Below the pieces are notes generated by a model that was not told the DNA's origin, did no database searches, and saw nothing but the letters and a program-made list of their open reading frames with translations. From assembly GCF_030818935.1 (NCBI RefSeq), contig NZ_JAUTBD010000001.1, forward strand, positions 3,286,001 to 3,350,000: DNA of 64,000 bases, written 5' to 3'. Of this stretch, positions 51,711 to 60,754 are shown in pieces; within the stretch, counting starts at the first letter, position 1; each line of letters opens with the position of its first letter. The stretch comes from Microbacterium sp. SORGH_AS_1204. Lineage in GTDB: Bacteria > Actinomycetota > Actinomycetes > Actinomycetales > Microbacteriaceae. The position numbers and the translations under genes were made by a program.

Positions 51711-53357
51711 TCAGTCGTTCAGCCAGGCGTCGAGGTAGTACGCGTAGGCGAGGCCGTTGTAGGCGACGCCGCTGACGTCGGGCGCCTGCACGTAGACGCG
51801 CTGGACGATCTGCGTGAGCGGCACGAAGTACCCCTGATCGAGCACGTAGCCCTGCAGCTCGTCGGCGACCTTCGCGCGGGCATCGCGATCGGTGGCCGTG
51901 GCGATCCGGGTCGACAGGTCGTTCAGCGTGGCATCCGAGGTTCCTACCTTGAACCAGTCCTCGTCGCCCTTCTTCTGCGAGGTGAGCACGCCCGCGACGG
52001 TTCCGACGTCGACGAAGCTGCGCGTGATCTCGTTCGCGGGGATGCCGGCGTTGCCGATCACCTTCTCGCCGTAGGTGGGCACGTCGTAGGTCTCGAGGTT
52101 CACCTCGAAGCCGAGCGTGGTCAGCTGCTGGTCGACGAGCTCGTCGACCGCCTGGGAGGCCTGCAGGTACGGGTTGGGGTAGAGCGTGAACGAGAGCTTC
52201 TGACCGTTCTTCGTGCGCACGCCGTCGGGACCCTTCACCCATCCGGCCTCGTCGAGGAGGGATGCCGCCTCGTCGGGGTCGTACGCGAAGTCGGCGCTGT
52301 GGTCGGTCGCCTCGGGCACCGTGCTCTGGATGAACGACTCGGCCGCGAACCAGTCGTCGGTGTAGACGGTGGAGAGGATCTCGTCGCGGTCGATGCCGTG
52401 CTGCACCGCCTGGCGCACCGCGATGTCGTCGAACGGCGCCACCGAGGTGTTCAGGGCGTAGCCGTTGACGAACCCGAGATAGCGGGGGGTCTCGACGGTC
52501 AGCCCCTCCTCCTTGAGGGCGTCGAGGTCTTGCGGGCTGGCGTTGTACGCCACCTGCGCCTGGCCCGACTCGACCGAGGCCGTGCGCAGCGTCGGCTCGG
52601 CCACCTGCTTGTAAGTGATCGTGTCGAGGTAGGCGGGGCCGTCGTGGCCGAGCACCTCGGGACCCCAGTCGTAATCGTCGCGCTTCTTCAAGACGACGCT
52701 GTCGCCGTCGGCGACCTTCTCGACGACGAAGGGACCGCTGCCGATGTCTTTCGTCAGGTCGGCCTGCTGGTCGGCGGGGAGAGCCAGGGCGGTCGGCGAG
52801 ATGAGGATCGAGCCGTGATAAGCCAGGGTCGGGATGAAGCTCAGCGTCGGAGCCGAGAACGACACCTTCACCGTCGTGGCATCCACCGCTTCTGCCCCCA
52901 CGTAGTTGGCCGAGGGGAACAGACCGATGCGCTTGATGCCCTCATCGGGGCGCCCCTTGGCCCAGATGTCGATGTTCGCGACGACCGCGGCGGCATCCAG
53001 CGCCGTGCCGTCCGAGAAGGTCACGCCCTCCTTCAGGTGCAGTGTGAACTCCGTCTTGTCGGCGTTCTCGTCCCAGCTCTCGGCAATCCACGGGCTGAGG
53101 TTCCCCTCGGCATCGACGTAGATCAGCTTGTCGGTCAGGTGACCCCAGATGTGGCCCTGGTAGCTCGAGATGGAGCTGTTGTTCGGGATCCAGGTGGCAC
53201 CGAGCGAGTCGATGAGGAAGACGAGGTCGCCGCCGGGTTTCGGCGTGGAGCTCGTGGCGGGCGCGGCGCCGGTGGAGGCACCGCATGCGCTCAGCACGAG
53301 CGCACCGACGGTCAGGGCGGAGGCGACGCCGGTGAGGCGTCGAAGGCGAGTGGTCAT
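51711..53357 (-). CDS. ABC transporter substrate-binding lipoprotein, family 5
   Basis: 548 aa. Signal peptide with lipobox LSAC (Cys25), then an SBP_bac_5 protein (WIAESWDENADKTEFTLHLKEGVTFSDGTALDA in position 92-125; later DDIAVRQAVQHGIDRDEIL). Extracytoplasmic, lipid-anchored receptor for the DppB/DppDF-type importer. Family members bind oligopeptides, nickel or opines; the ligand here is unknown. It lies 26 nt after the FAD oxidase gene in one operon. Confidence 0.88.
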   Translation of the reverse strand: MTTRLRRLTGVASALTVGALVLSACGASTGAAPATSSTPKPGGDLVFLIDSLGATWIPNNSSISSYQGHIWGHLTDKLIYVDAEGNLSPWIAESWDENADKTEFTLHLKEGVTFSDGTALDAAAVVANIDIWAKGRPDEGIKRIGLFPSANYVGAEAVDATTVKVSFSAPTLSFIPTLAYHGSILISPTALALPADQQADLTKDIGSGPFVVEKVADGDSVVLKKRDDYDWGPEVLGHDGPAYLDTITYKQVAEPTLRTASVESGQAQVAYNASPQDLDALKEEGLTVETPRYLGFVNGYALNTSVAPFDDIAVRQAVQHGIDRDEILSTVYTDDWFAAESFIQSTVPEATDHSADFAYDPDEAASLLDEAGWVKGPDGVRTKNGQKLSFTLYPNPYLQASQAVDELVDQQLTTLGFEVNLETYDVPTYGEKVIGNAGIPANEITRSFVDVGTVAGVLTSQKKGDEDWFKVGTSDATLNDLSTRIATATDRDARAKVADELQGYVLDQGYFVPLTQIVQRVYVQAPDVSGVAYNGLAYAYYLDAWLND

Positions 53358-53383
53358 GAGGGTCCTTGTGCTGTGGGATGCGG

Positions 53384-54799
53384 TTACAGGGCTTTACCGG
53401 GGTTGAACAGGCCGCTCGGGTCGAGCGCGTCCTTCACCGCGAACTGCGCCGAGCGCACGCGCGCGGCGAGTTCCTCGGCGGCGAGCGCGCGCTTGACCGT
53501 GCCGATGCCGTGCTCCCCGCTGACCGTGCCGCCCACGGCGAGCGCCGCGCGCACCAGGTCGTCGGCAGCGTCGTGGAGGGCGGCCGGGACGACCGCGGGG
53601 TCGGCGCCGGCGGGGATGGGCAGGGTGACGACCGGGTGCAGGTTGCCGTCGCCGGCGTGGGCGACCGCGCTGAGTGCGACGCCGTGGCGGGCCTCGATCG
53701 TGGGGAAGCTCGCGAAGATCTCGGCGATGCGCGACTTGGGCACGGCGATGTCACCGCCGGCGTACCAGGAGCCCTCGTCGAAGCGACGGCCGGAGCGCCG
53801 CAGCTCCCAGAGCACCTCGGCATCCGTGTCGCTCTCCACCCGCACCCGGGCGCCGGCGGCCTCGAGAGCGGCGGTCAGTTCGGCGGTCTGCTCGTCGATG
53901 CCGAAGCCGTCGAGCTCGATGAGCAGCAGCGCCGCGCCGCGGGCCCGCAGCCCCGATCGCTGAGCGGCGTCGATGCCCTCGAGGGTCGGCTGGTCGAGGA
54001 ACTCGATGACGCTGGGCCGCACGCGCGAGGCCGTGATCGCCCCGATGGCAGCGGCACCGGCCGCGGTGGAGTCGAAGAAGGCCGTCACCGTGCGGCGGGC
54101 GACCGGAAGCGGACGGATGCGGACGGTGGCCCCGACGACGATGCCGAGCACGCCCTCCGAACCGACGAACAGCGAGACGAGGTCGAGGCCCGTGACGCCC
54201 TTGATCGAGCGGTGGCCGACCGAGACGAGGCTGCCGTCGGCGAGGACGACGTCGAGGGCGAGCACCGACTCGCGGGTGACGCCGTACTTCGCGCAGCGCA
54301 GGCCCCCGGCGTTGGTGGCGATGTTGCCGCCGATGGTCGAGATGCGCCAACTCGCCGGGTCGGGGGCGTAGAACAGGCCGAGGGGGGCGAGCCGGTCGTT
54401 CAGCGCGGCGTTGAGCACGCCGGGTTCGACGACGGCGACCTCGTCGGCGGGTGAGATCTCCACGATCCGGTTCAGGCGCTCGGTCGAGACGACCAGTTGG
54501 TCCGACGTGGCGACCGCACCGCCCGACAGACCGCTTCCGGCGCCCCGCGGCACCACGCTCACGCCGTGACGGGCGGCGAGGCGCACGAGCCGCTGCACCT
54601 CGGCGACCGTGGTGGGGAAGGCCACCGCCGGTCCGTCCGCCAGGGGCGAGCCGTGGCGCGGGGCGGTCCCGGCGTCGTGGCCGAACACCGCCGTCTCGCC
54701 CGAGGGCGGCCGCACGTCGATCTCGGCGACGTCGCGCCCTACGTCGTCGAGCAGGGCGGACAGGCCCGTGAACGGGGCGGTCGCGGTGGGAGCGCTCAT
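53384..54799 (-). CDS. FAD-linked oxidase, GlcD / D-lactate dehydrogenase type
   Basis: 471 aa. FAD_binding_4 with VVPRGAGSGLSGGAV near residues 83-97 and ISTIGGNIATNAGGLRCAKYG near 153; C-terminal FAD-oxidase_C with HAGDGNLHPVV near 375 and GTVSGEHGIGTVKR near 415, ending DPSGLFNPGKAL. Likely oxidises a D-2-hydroxyacid. AGAGAGG precedes ATG 54799. It heads the importer operon, so the imported or derived compound may be its substrate. Confidence 0.85.
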   Translation of the reverse strand: MSAPTATAPFTGLSALLDDVGRDVAEIDVRPPSGETAVFGHDAGTAPRHGSPLADGPAVAFPTTVAEVQRLVRLAARHGVSVVPRGAGSGLSGGAVATSDQLVVSTERLNRIVEISPADEVAVVEPGVLNAALNDRLAPLGLFYAPDPASWRISTIGGNIATNAGGLRCAKYGVTRESVLALDVVLADGSLVSVGHRSIKGVTGLDLVSLFVGSEGVLGIVVGATVRIRPLPVARRTVTAFFDSTAAGAAAIGAITASRVRPSVIEFLDQPTLEGIDAAQRSGLRARGAALLLIELDGFGIDEQTAELTAALEAAGARVRVESDTDAEVLWELRRSGRRFDEGSWYAGGDIAVPKSRIAEIFASFPTIEARHGVALSAVAHAGDGNLHPVVTLPIPAGADPAVVPAALHDAADDLVRAALAVGGTVSGEHGIGTVKRALAAEELAARVRSAQFAVKDALDPSGLFNPGKAL

Positions 54800-55147
54800 C
54801 GGCTGGCCTCTCTGGGTGGGGACGGGAGTGCAGCCGAACGTAGGACCAGGCGGCGGCGGGTTCACCTCGTCGGGAAACGGTGCGTCGCGAGGCGTCACCG
54901 ATCGACGCGGGGTGTCGCGCGGCGTCACAGTCGCGCGCTCCGCGAGCCGGGCCGCTAGGTTCCGCGGCCTCCCTCGCGTGGCGCCGTGCACCCCCGGCAT
55001 CCGTGACGCCCGCGCCGCGTTGCCGGCGGCGCGACTGCCTTTCATGACGTTCATGACGCCGTGAGGCGTTGTGTGACGACATGCGTTGAGACCCGCTGCG
55101 CGCCCGGCGACAGTGATCAGCACCCCGCCCGAGAGAAGGAGCCGCCG
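54800..55147. promoter_or_regulatory. Divergent control region with two copies of a GYGTCGCG-N3-CGTCAC motif
   Basis: No gene in this 348-nt stretch. GCGTCGCGAGGCGTCAC (54882-54898) and GTGTCGCGCGGCGTCAC (54912-54928) are direct repeats 30 bp apart and resemble the site at 42526. Further on TCATGACG occurs twice near 55042-55058, followed by GGCGTTGTGTGACGAC. A GAGAAGGAG ribosome-binding site for the rightward gene ends the region. Operator function is inferred. Confidence 0.5.
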
Positions 55148-56353
55148 ATGCCCGACCGCATCCACCTCGCCGTCGCCCTGGACGGCACCGGCTGGCATCC
55201 GGCCGCCTGGCGCGAGCCGTCGGCCCGGCCCACCGAACTCGCCTCGGCGCGCTACTGGCGCGACCTGGCCGCCACCGCCGACAGCGGCGGCATCCTCTTC
55301 GCCACGATCGAAGACGCCCTCTCGCTCGGCGGGCGCTCGTTCGAGCCGGGTGCCGAGACCCGGCGCGACCGCGCCCGGGGACGTCTCGACGCGGTGCTGG
55401 TGGCGTCGTTTCTGGCTCCGGCCACGCGCCGCCTGGGCCTCGTGCCGACCGTGACCACCGCGCACCCCGAGCCGTTCCACCTCGCCACGGGCCTGCAGAC
55501 GCTCGATCATGTCAGCCGGGGCCGTGCGGGCGTGCGGATCGTCGCCGGATCGACGCCGCAGGAGCGCGCGAACTTCGGCCGCCGCGCCGACGGTCCCACC
55601 GTGCGCCCCGCGTCGGGGCGCATCGAGGACGATCCCGCGATCGTCGCCGCGTTCCGTGAGGCGGGCGAGGTCGCCGACGTCATCCGTCGCCTCGCCGACT
55701 CGTGGGAGGACGACGCGATCGTGCGCGATCTCGAGTCGGGCAGGTTCCTCGACCGCGACCGGGTGCACAACGTCGAGTTCGCGGGCGAGTTCTTCTCGAT
55801 CACGGGCGCCTCGATCGTGCCGCGCTCCCCGCAGGGCACGCCGCTCGTCACCGCGCTCGCCCATCAGACGGTGCCGTACCGCCTCGCGGCCGAGCACGCC
55901 GACCTCGTGTACGTCACCCCCTCCGACGCGGCGGCGGTCGCCGGCATCCTGAACGAGATCGCGGATGCCGCCGACGCGGTGCGCACGCTCGACGAGCCGC
56001 TGCGCGTGTTCACCGACCTGCTCGTGCTCGTCGAAGAAACCCCGGCCGCGGCCGCCTCGGCCTTCGCGCGACTCCAGGACCGCGCGCCGCTCACCACCGA
56101 CGCCCGCGTGGTCGTGGGAACCGCCGACGATGTCGTGGACGAACTGCGCGCCCTGGCCGAGGCCGGTGTCGACGGTGTCCGTCTGCGTCCCGCCCGGCTC
56201 CCGGCCGACCTCGAGGCCATCGCCAACCGGGTCGTGCCGCGCGCGGCGGCCGCCGGCATCCTGCTCCCCGACGACGGTGCTCCGACGCTGCGCGAACGCC
56301 TCGGACTCCCCCGCCTCGCCAGCCGTTACGCCCGTCAGGAGGTCGGCGCGTGA
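55148..56353 (+). CDS. LLM-class flavin monooxygenase 1
   Basis: 401 aa. Luciferase-like fold with ARYWRDLAATADSGGILFATIEDAL (35-60 region), VPTVTTAHPEPFHLATGLQTLDHVSRGRAG (103-132 region) and IVPRSPQGTPLVTALAH near 225. Close to the NtaA/SnaA/DszA branch. Coupled by GTGA to a second LLM enzyme and then to an FAD/NAD(P) protein. Such sets in actinobacteria often desulfonate or oxidise organosulfur compounds; assignment is inferred. Confidence 0.83.
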   Translation: MPDRIHLAVALDGTGWHPAAWREPSARPTELASARYWRDLAATADSGGILFATIEDALSLGGRSFEPGAETRRDRARGRLDAVLVASFLAPATRRLGLVPTVTTAHPEPFHLATGLQTLDHVSRGRAGVRIVAGSTPQERANFGRRADGPTVRPASGRIEDDPAIVAAFREAGEVADVIRRLADSWEDDAIVRDLESGRFLDRDRVHNVEFAGEFFSITGASIVPRSPQGTPLVTALAHQTVPYRLAAEHADLVYVTPSDAAAVAGILNEIADAADAVRTLDEPLRVFTDLLVLVEETPAAAASAFARLQDRAPLTTDARVVVGTADDVVDELRALAEAGVDGVRLRPARLPADLEAIANRVVPRAAAAGILLPDDGAPTLRERLGLPRLASRYARQEVGA

Positions 56354-57699
56354 CCCGTCGTCAGATCCATCTCGCCGCGCACTTCCCGGGCGTGAACAAC
56401 ACGACCGTCTGGACCGACCCGACTGCGGGCAGCCAGATCGACTTCGCATCCTTCGAGTACTTCGCCCGCACCGCCGAGCGCGGCTTCTTCGACTACCTCT
56501 TCCTCGCCGAGGGGCTGCGTCTGCGCGAGCACCGCGGACAGCTGCACGACCTCGACGTCGCCGGCCGCCCGAACACGCTCGCGATCCTCACCGCCCTGGC
56601 CGCGGTGACCGAGCACATCGGCCTCGTCGGCACGCTCAACACCACCTTCAACGAGCCCTACGAGCTCGCCCGTCAGCTGGGCACGCTCGATCTGTTGTCG
56701 AACGGGCGCGCCGGATGGAATGCCGTGACCAGCTCCGACGCGTTCCATGGCGCGAACTTCCGCCGCGGCGGCTACCTCGACCACGCCGACCGGTACGTGC
56801 GGGCCTCGGAGTTCGCGGCGCTGTCGAAGGCGCTGTGGGCGTCGTGGCGCGACGACGCCATCGTGGCGGATGCCGAGACGGGTGAGTTCCTGCGGGAGGA
56901 CGCCATTGCGCGGGTGCGGCACGCATCGCGCCTGTTCGACATCGACGCGGTGTTCGACGTCCCGCGGTCGCCGCAGGGCCGGCCCGTCATCGTGCAGGCC
57001 GGCGACTCCCCCGACGGCCGTGACTTCGCCACCGAGCACGCCGACGTCGTCTTTTCGATGCACACGGCGTTCGACGACGCGCAGCAGTTCTACCGCGACG
57101 TCAAGGGGCGTCTGGCGGCGAACGGCCGCGACGAGGACTCGCTGAAGATCCTGCCCGCCGCCACCTTCGTGCTCGGCGACACCGCCGACGAGGCCCGCGA
57201 GCGCTCGCGCCAGATCGCCCTGCAGCAGGTGCGGCCGCAGACGGCGATCACCTACCTCGAGCAGATCTGGAACCGCGACCTCAGCGGGTACGACGCCGAC
57301 GGCCCCCTGCCCGACGTCGAGCCCGACACCGGCATCGAGACGGCGCAGGGCTTCGCCGGACGCCACGCGGCGATCCGTGCCCGCGTCGGCCAGCTGCGCG
57401 AGCAGGCGGTCGCCGAGAATCTCAGCATCCGCGAGCTCGTCATCCGCCTGACCGCGAAACACACCTTCGTCGGCACGCCCGAGCACGTGGCATCCGAGAT
57501 CGACCGCTACGTGCAGGAGCGCGCCACCGACGGCTTCACGGTGGTCGGTCACGTCACCCCGCACGGCCTCGACGAGTTCGCCGACCGGGTGGTGCCGCTG
57601 CTGCAGGAACGCGGCTCGTACCGCCGCTCGTACGACGAGGGCGCGACGCTGCACGACCTGCTGGGCCTTCCCCCGGTGCTCACCCCGGCGCGGCGATGA
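56350..57699 (+). CDS. LLM-class flavin monooxygenase 2, NtaA/SnaA/DszA family
   Basis: 449 aa, full length for the NtaA/SnaA/DszA group. Motifs: ARTAERGFFDYLFLAEGLRL near 38-57, LVGTLNTTFNEPYELARQLGTLDLLSNGRAGWNAVTSSD (96-135 region), VPRSPQGRPVIVQAGDSPDGRDFAA-like block near 200 and FVGTPEHVASEID near 375. FMNH2-dependent C-S, C-N or ketone oxidation is usual. GTG 56350 overlaps the first LLM gene. Confidence 0.86.
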   Translation: MTRRQIHLAAHFPGVNNTTVWTDPTAGSQIDFASFEYFARTAERGFFDYLFLAEGLRLREHRGQLHDLDVAGRPNTLAILTALAAVTEHIGLVGTLNTTFNEPYELARQLGTLDLLSNGRAGWNAVTSSDAFHGANFRRGGYLDHADRYVRASEFAALSKALWASWRDDAIVADAETGEFLREDAIARVRHASRLFDIDAVFDVPRSPQGRPVIVQAGDSPDGRDFATEHADVVFSMHTAFDDAQQFYRDVKGRLAANGRDEDSLKILPAATFVLGDTADEARERSRQIALQQVRPQTAITYLEQIWNRDLSGYDADGPLPDVEPDTGIETAQGFAGRHAAIRARVGQLREQAVAENLSIRELVIRLTAKHTFVGTPEHVASEIDRYVQERATDGFTVVGHVTPHGLDEFADRVVPLLQERGSYRRSYDEGATLHDLLGLPPVLTPARR

Positions 57700-59567
57700 C
57701 CGACGTCGTCCTCGTGGGTGCGGGCCCGCGCGCGGTGATGCTCGTCGAGCGTCTGCTCGCGCGGCGGCTGCCCGGCCCCCTTCGTCTCACACTCGTCGAC
57801 CCCTACCCGCCGGGGGCCGGCCGACTCTGGAGACACGACCAGTCGCCGCTGCTGAAGCTCAACTCGATGGCGCGCGACGTGACCGTCTTCACCGACGACT
57901 CGTGCACGATCGCGGGGCCGATCCGCCCCGGGCCCTCGCTGATCGAGTGGGTAGAGCGCGTGCGCGAGGGCCGCGTCCCCGATGCCGCGATCGACCCGTC
58001 GCTGCTCGACGAGCTGCAGGCGCTCCGCGCTGACAGCTTTCCCACCCGGCGTCTGCAGAGCGCCTACCTCGAGTGGTTCTGGCGCCGCACCATCGCGATC
58101 GCGCCGCCCGGAGTCGAGGTGCGCTGGCACCCGGGCACGGTGCAGTGGGTCGAAGACGTGCCCGACGGGTACGAGGTCGCCCTCGCCGACGGCATCCGTC
58201 TGCCCGCCGACCTCGTCGTCTACGCGCTCGGCCACAACGGGCGCGAGCCCGACAGCGACACCCTCGACCTGCTCGAGGCGGCAGCGCGCTCGGGCCTGAC
58301 CTACCTCGCGCCCACGTTCACGGCCGACGCCGACCTGTCGGTGCTCCCCGCGGGCGCCGACGTGATCGTGCGCGGGATGGGCCTGGCGGCGGTGGATGCC
58401 GTGGTGCTCCTCGCCGAGGGACGCGGCGGCCGCTTCGTGCGCGCGGAGGACCGGCTGCGGTACGAGCCGTCCGGGCAGGAGCCGGTCCTGCACCTCGGGT
58501 CGCGGCGCGGCGTGCCGTACCGCTCGAAGGTGTCGTCGCAGGTGCGCGGAGAGGCGCCGGTGCGCGAATTCCTCACTGCCGACGCCATCGCCGGGCTGCT
58601 GGCTCGCCCCGGCACCGTCGACTTCCGCGACGACGTGTGGCCGCTCATCGCGCGCGAGCTGGTGTGGGGCCACTACCGCGAGCTGTTCACGGGCCATCCC
58701 GAGCGCGTGACGACGACGTGGGCGCAGTTCCGCGAGACCCTCCGGGCAGTGGATGCCGACACTGTCGCCCTCCGCCGCGCGGTGGCCGAGGTGGTCCCCG
58801 ACCCGCTCGACCGCTTCGACGTGCCCGCGCTCGATCGCCCGCTCGCCGACGAGGTGTTCGCCGACGCCCACGCCGCCCACGAGCGGGTGCGCCGACACAT
58901 CGTCGACGACCTGCACCTGCGCACGGCGCCGGAGCGCAGCACCGCTCAGGCGGTGTTCCTCACGACACTGCTGGCATTCCTCGCGCTCGCCGAGATCCCG
59001 ACCGAGCGATGGAGCGCCCGCTCCCGCGCGGTGGACCTGCCGGTGACCTGGCACACGTTCTTCAGCTACGTCGCCTCGGGCCCCCCGGCCCACCGCCTCG
59101 AAGAACTCCTCGCCCTGGCCGACGCCGGCGTGGTGCGCTTCCTCGGACCCGACGTCGACGTACGCGTCGATGACCGCCGCGGCTTCGTCGCGGCCTCGCC
59201 CCGCGTCCCCGGCGAGACCGCGACGCGACACCTCGTCGACGCGTGGTTGCCCGCCTCGGGCGCCGCCGCCAGCGTCAATCCGGCGCTGCGCGAGCTCGCC
59301 AGCCGACACGGCCGCGAGGTGCACATCGCGGATGCCACGTTCTCGGGCTCGCTCGGACGCATCGACGTCGACGCTGACGGGCGCGTGATCGCCCGCGACG
59401 GCCGCGCGCACGAGTCACTGTTCGCGCTGGGGCCCTTCACCTCGTTCACCGAGGCGGGCGCCTTCACCCGCCCCGGATCGAACGCCCTCTCGCTGCGCCA
59501 GACCGACCGGGTCGCCGGTGCCGTGGCCGCGGCGATCGCGGCACGCGCGGTGGTCGCCACGCACTGA
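57696..59567 (+). CDS. FAD/NAD(P)-binding protein (NAD_binding_9 type)
   Basis: 623 aa. N-terminal dinucleotide motif VVLVGAGPRAVMLVERLL, then DPYPPGAGRLWRHDQSPLLKLNSM (35-58 region), a second nucleotide region around VIVRGMGLAAVDAVVLLAEGRGGRF near 227 and C-terminal ALGPFTSFTEAGAFTRPGSN near 580. Function of the family is unsettled; here it may supply reduced flavin or carry out a second oxidation step beside the LLM pair. Overlap ATGA with the upstream gene. Confidence 0.8.
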   Translation: MTDVVLVGAGPRAVMLVERLLARRLPGPLRLTLVDPYPPGAGRLWRHDQSPLLKLNSMARDVTVFTDDSCTIAGPIRPGPSLIEWVERVREGRVPDAAIDPSLLDELQALRADSFPTRRLQSAYLEWFWRRTIAIAPPGVEVRWHPGTVQWVEDVPDGYEVALADGIRLPADLVVYALGHNGREPDSDTLDLLEAAARSGLTYLAPTFTADADLSVLPAGADVIVRGMGLAAVDAVVLLAEGRGGRFVRAEDRLRYEPSGQEPVLHLGSRRGVPYRSKVSSQVRGEAPVREFLTADAIAGLLARPGTVDFRDDVWPLIARELVWGHYRELFTGHPERVTTTWAQFRETLRAVDADTVALRRAVAEVVPDPLDRFDVPALDRPLADEVFADAHAAHERVRRHIVDDLHLRTAPERSTAQAVFLTTLLAFLALAEIPTERWSARSRAVDLPVTWHTFFSYVASGPPAHRLEELLALADAGVVRFLGPDVDVRVDDRRGFVAASPRVPGETATRHLVDAWLPASGAAASVNPALRELASRHGREVHIADATFSGSLGRIDVDADGRVIARDGRAHESLFALGPFTSFTEAGAFTRPGSNALSLRQTDRVAGAVAAAIAARAVVATH

Positions 59568-59844
59568 GGCGTATTCGCCCGGGGTCCCCACTCGAGACCG
59601 GCGCCGCGCAGAACGCCGCGCGACATCGGCCCCGCCCCGCCGCGCAGCCTCAGCGATCCGCACGACCTCAGCCCGAAACCCCCGCCGCGACTGAGGGTGC
59701 GCAGATCACCGAGCCGACGCCGCGCCCACGCGCGGCCCACACAGCCTCACCGGCATCCGGGACCGACTTCGGGTAGATCAGAGAGGTCACGCCGACGCCC
59801 GCACCCCGCGCGGTCACCGCGCAATGCGCCTCGTACCGCGCGGG

Positions 59845-60369
59845 TCAGACGTGGAAGACCGCGTGCACGTCGCCGCCGAGCGCCTCGCGCCCGCCGAGGC
59901 CGTCGATCTCGAGCAGCGTCGCGATGCCCACGACCTCGCTGCCGACCGCCTCGAGCAGTTCGCGCCCCGCGGCCAGCGTGCCGCCGGTGGCCAGGACGTC
60001 GTCGAGCAGCAGCACCCGGGCGCCGGCGGCGTTGTCGTCGTGCATCTCGATCGTCGCGGAGCCGTACTCGAGGTCGTACTCGACGCTGGCCGCCGGCCGG
60101 GGCAGCTTCCCGGCCTTCCGGATCGGCATGAGCCCGACGTTCGCGACGATGGCGGCGGCACCCGCGAGCAGGAACCCGCGCGCCTCGACCCCCGCGACGG
60201 CGTCGAAGCGTCCGGCGAACGGCTCGACGAGCGCCTCGACGACGGTGCGCAGGGCCGCGGCATCCGTCAAAAGGGGCGTGATGTCGCGGAACACGATCCC
60301 GGGCTTCGGATAGTCGGAGATGCTCGTGATGAGCGATTCGGCGCGGGTGAGGGCGGAGGCGTCGGGCAC
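59845..60369 (-). CDS. apt: Adenine phosphoribosyltransferase
   Basis: 174 aa. KPGIVFRDITPLL near residues 22-34, GVEARGFLLAGA near 60 and the PRPP loop RVLLLDDVLATGGTL near 118-132 define Apt. It salvages adenine to AMP. TAGGCT ends 6 nt before GTG 60369, so the start is probably leaderless. The 277 nt between the FAD/NAD(P) gene and this one hold loosely repeated CCTCAGC/CTGAGG motifs and nothing else I can identify. Confidence 0.92.
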   Translation of the reverse strand: MPDASALTRAESLITSISDYPKPGIVFRDITPLLTDAAALRTVVEALVEPFAGRFDAVAGVEARGFLLAGAAAIVANVGLMPIRKAGKLPRPAASVEYDLEYGSATIEMHDDNAAGARVLLLDDVLATGGTLAAGRELLEAVGSEVVGIATLLEIDGLGGREALGGDVHAVFHV

Positions 60370-60460
60370 GGCCCCAGCCTAACCGCGCCCTCGCTCCCGC
60401 GCCCCTGCCCGATCGCGCCCCCGCGCCCGCGCAGCGCGCGCCTCCAAGCACGGCCCCCGT

Positions 60461-60620
60461 CGTGACGTGCGCCGAATGCCCACCGGAACCCACCCGAACG
60501 ACATGCGACGCAACCAACCGCAGCCGGCCGAAACGCCAACGCGTCCCCGCACGGGCTAGCCGTGACTTGCGCCACATGCTCGCCGGAACGCACCACGCGC
60601 GAACGTATGACGCAACTCAC
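60461..60620. repeat. Imperfect 34-bp direct repeat 100 bp apart
   Basis: CGTGAC[GT]TGCGCC...CCGGAAC[CG]CACC occurs at 60461-60494 and 60561-60594, 28 of 34 positions matching. Each is followed by GAACG...GACGCAAC. The 385-nt gap 60370-60754 contains this repeat, a hexanucleotide tract and the glucosidase promoter, but no gene. Confidence 0.65.
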
Positions 60621-60652
60621 CGCCGATGGCGAACGGCGACGCGAGCGCGCAC

Positions 60653-60710
<58 letters not shown>

Positions 60711-60717
60711 GGACGGC

Positions 60718-60748
60718 TTGACAGGAATGCAAGCGCTTGCACTAACGT
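60718..60748 (+). promoter_or_regulatory. Promoter with LacI-type operator in the spacer
   Basis: TTGACA (60718-60723) and TAACGT (60743-60748) are separated by 19 nt. The perfect 14-bp palindrome TGCAAGCGCTTGCA (60728-60741) fills the spacer; its central AGCGCT is typical of LacI-family operators. TAACGT ends 6 nt before ATG 60755. Binding by the LacI protein encoded downstream would block transcription. Confidence 0.78.
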
Positions 60749-60754
60749 TGCCGC

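Noticed and set aside
59568..59844. Possible small RNA or gene before apt
   Set aside because: Only weak CCTCAGC/CTGAGG repetition, no promoter plus terminator pair and no convincing frame.
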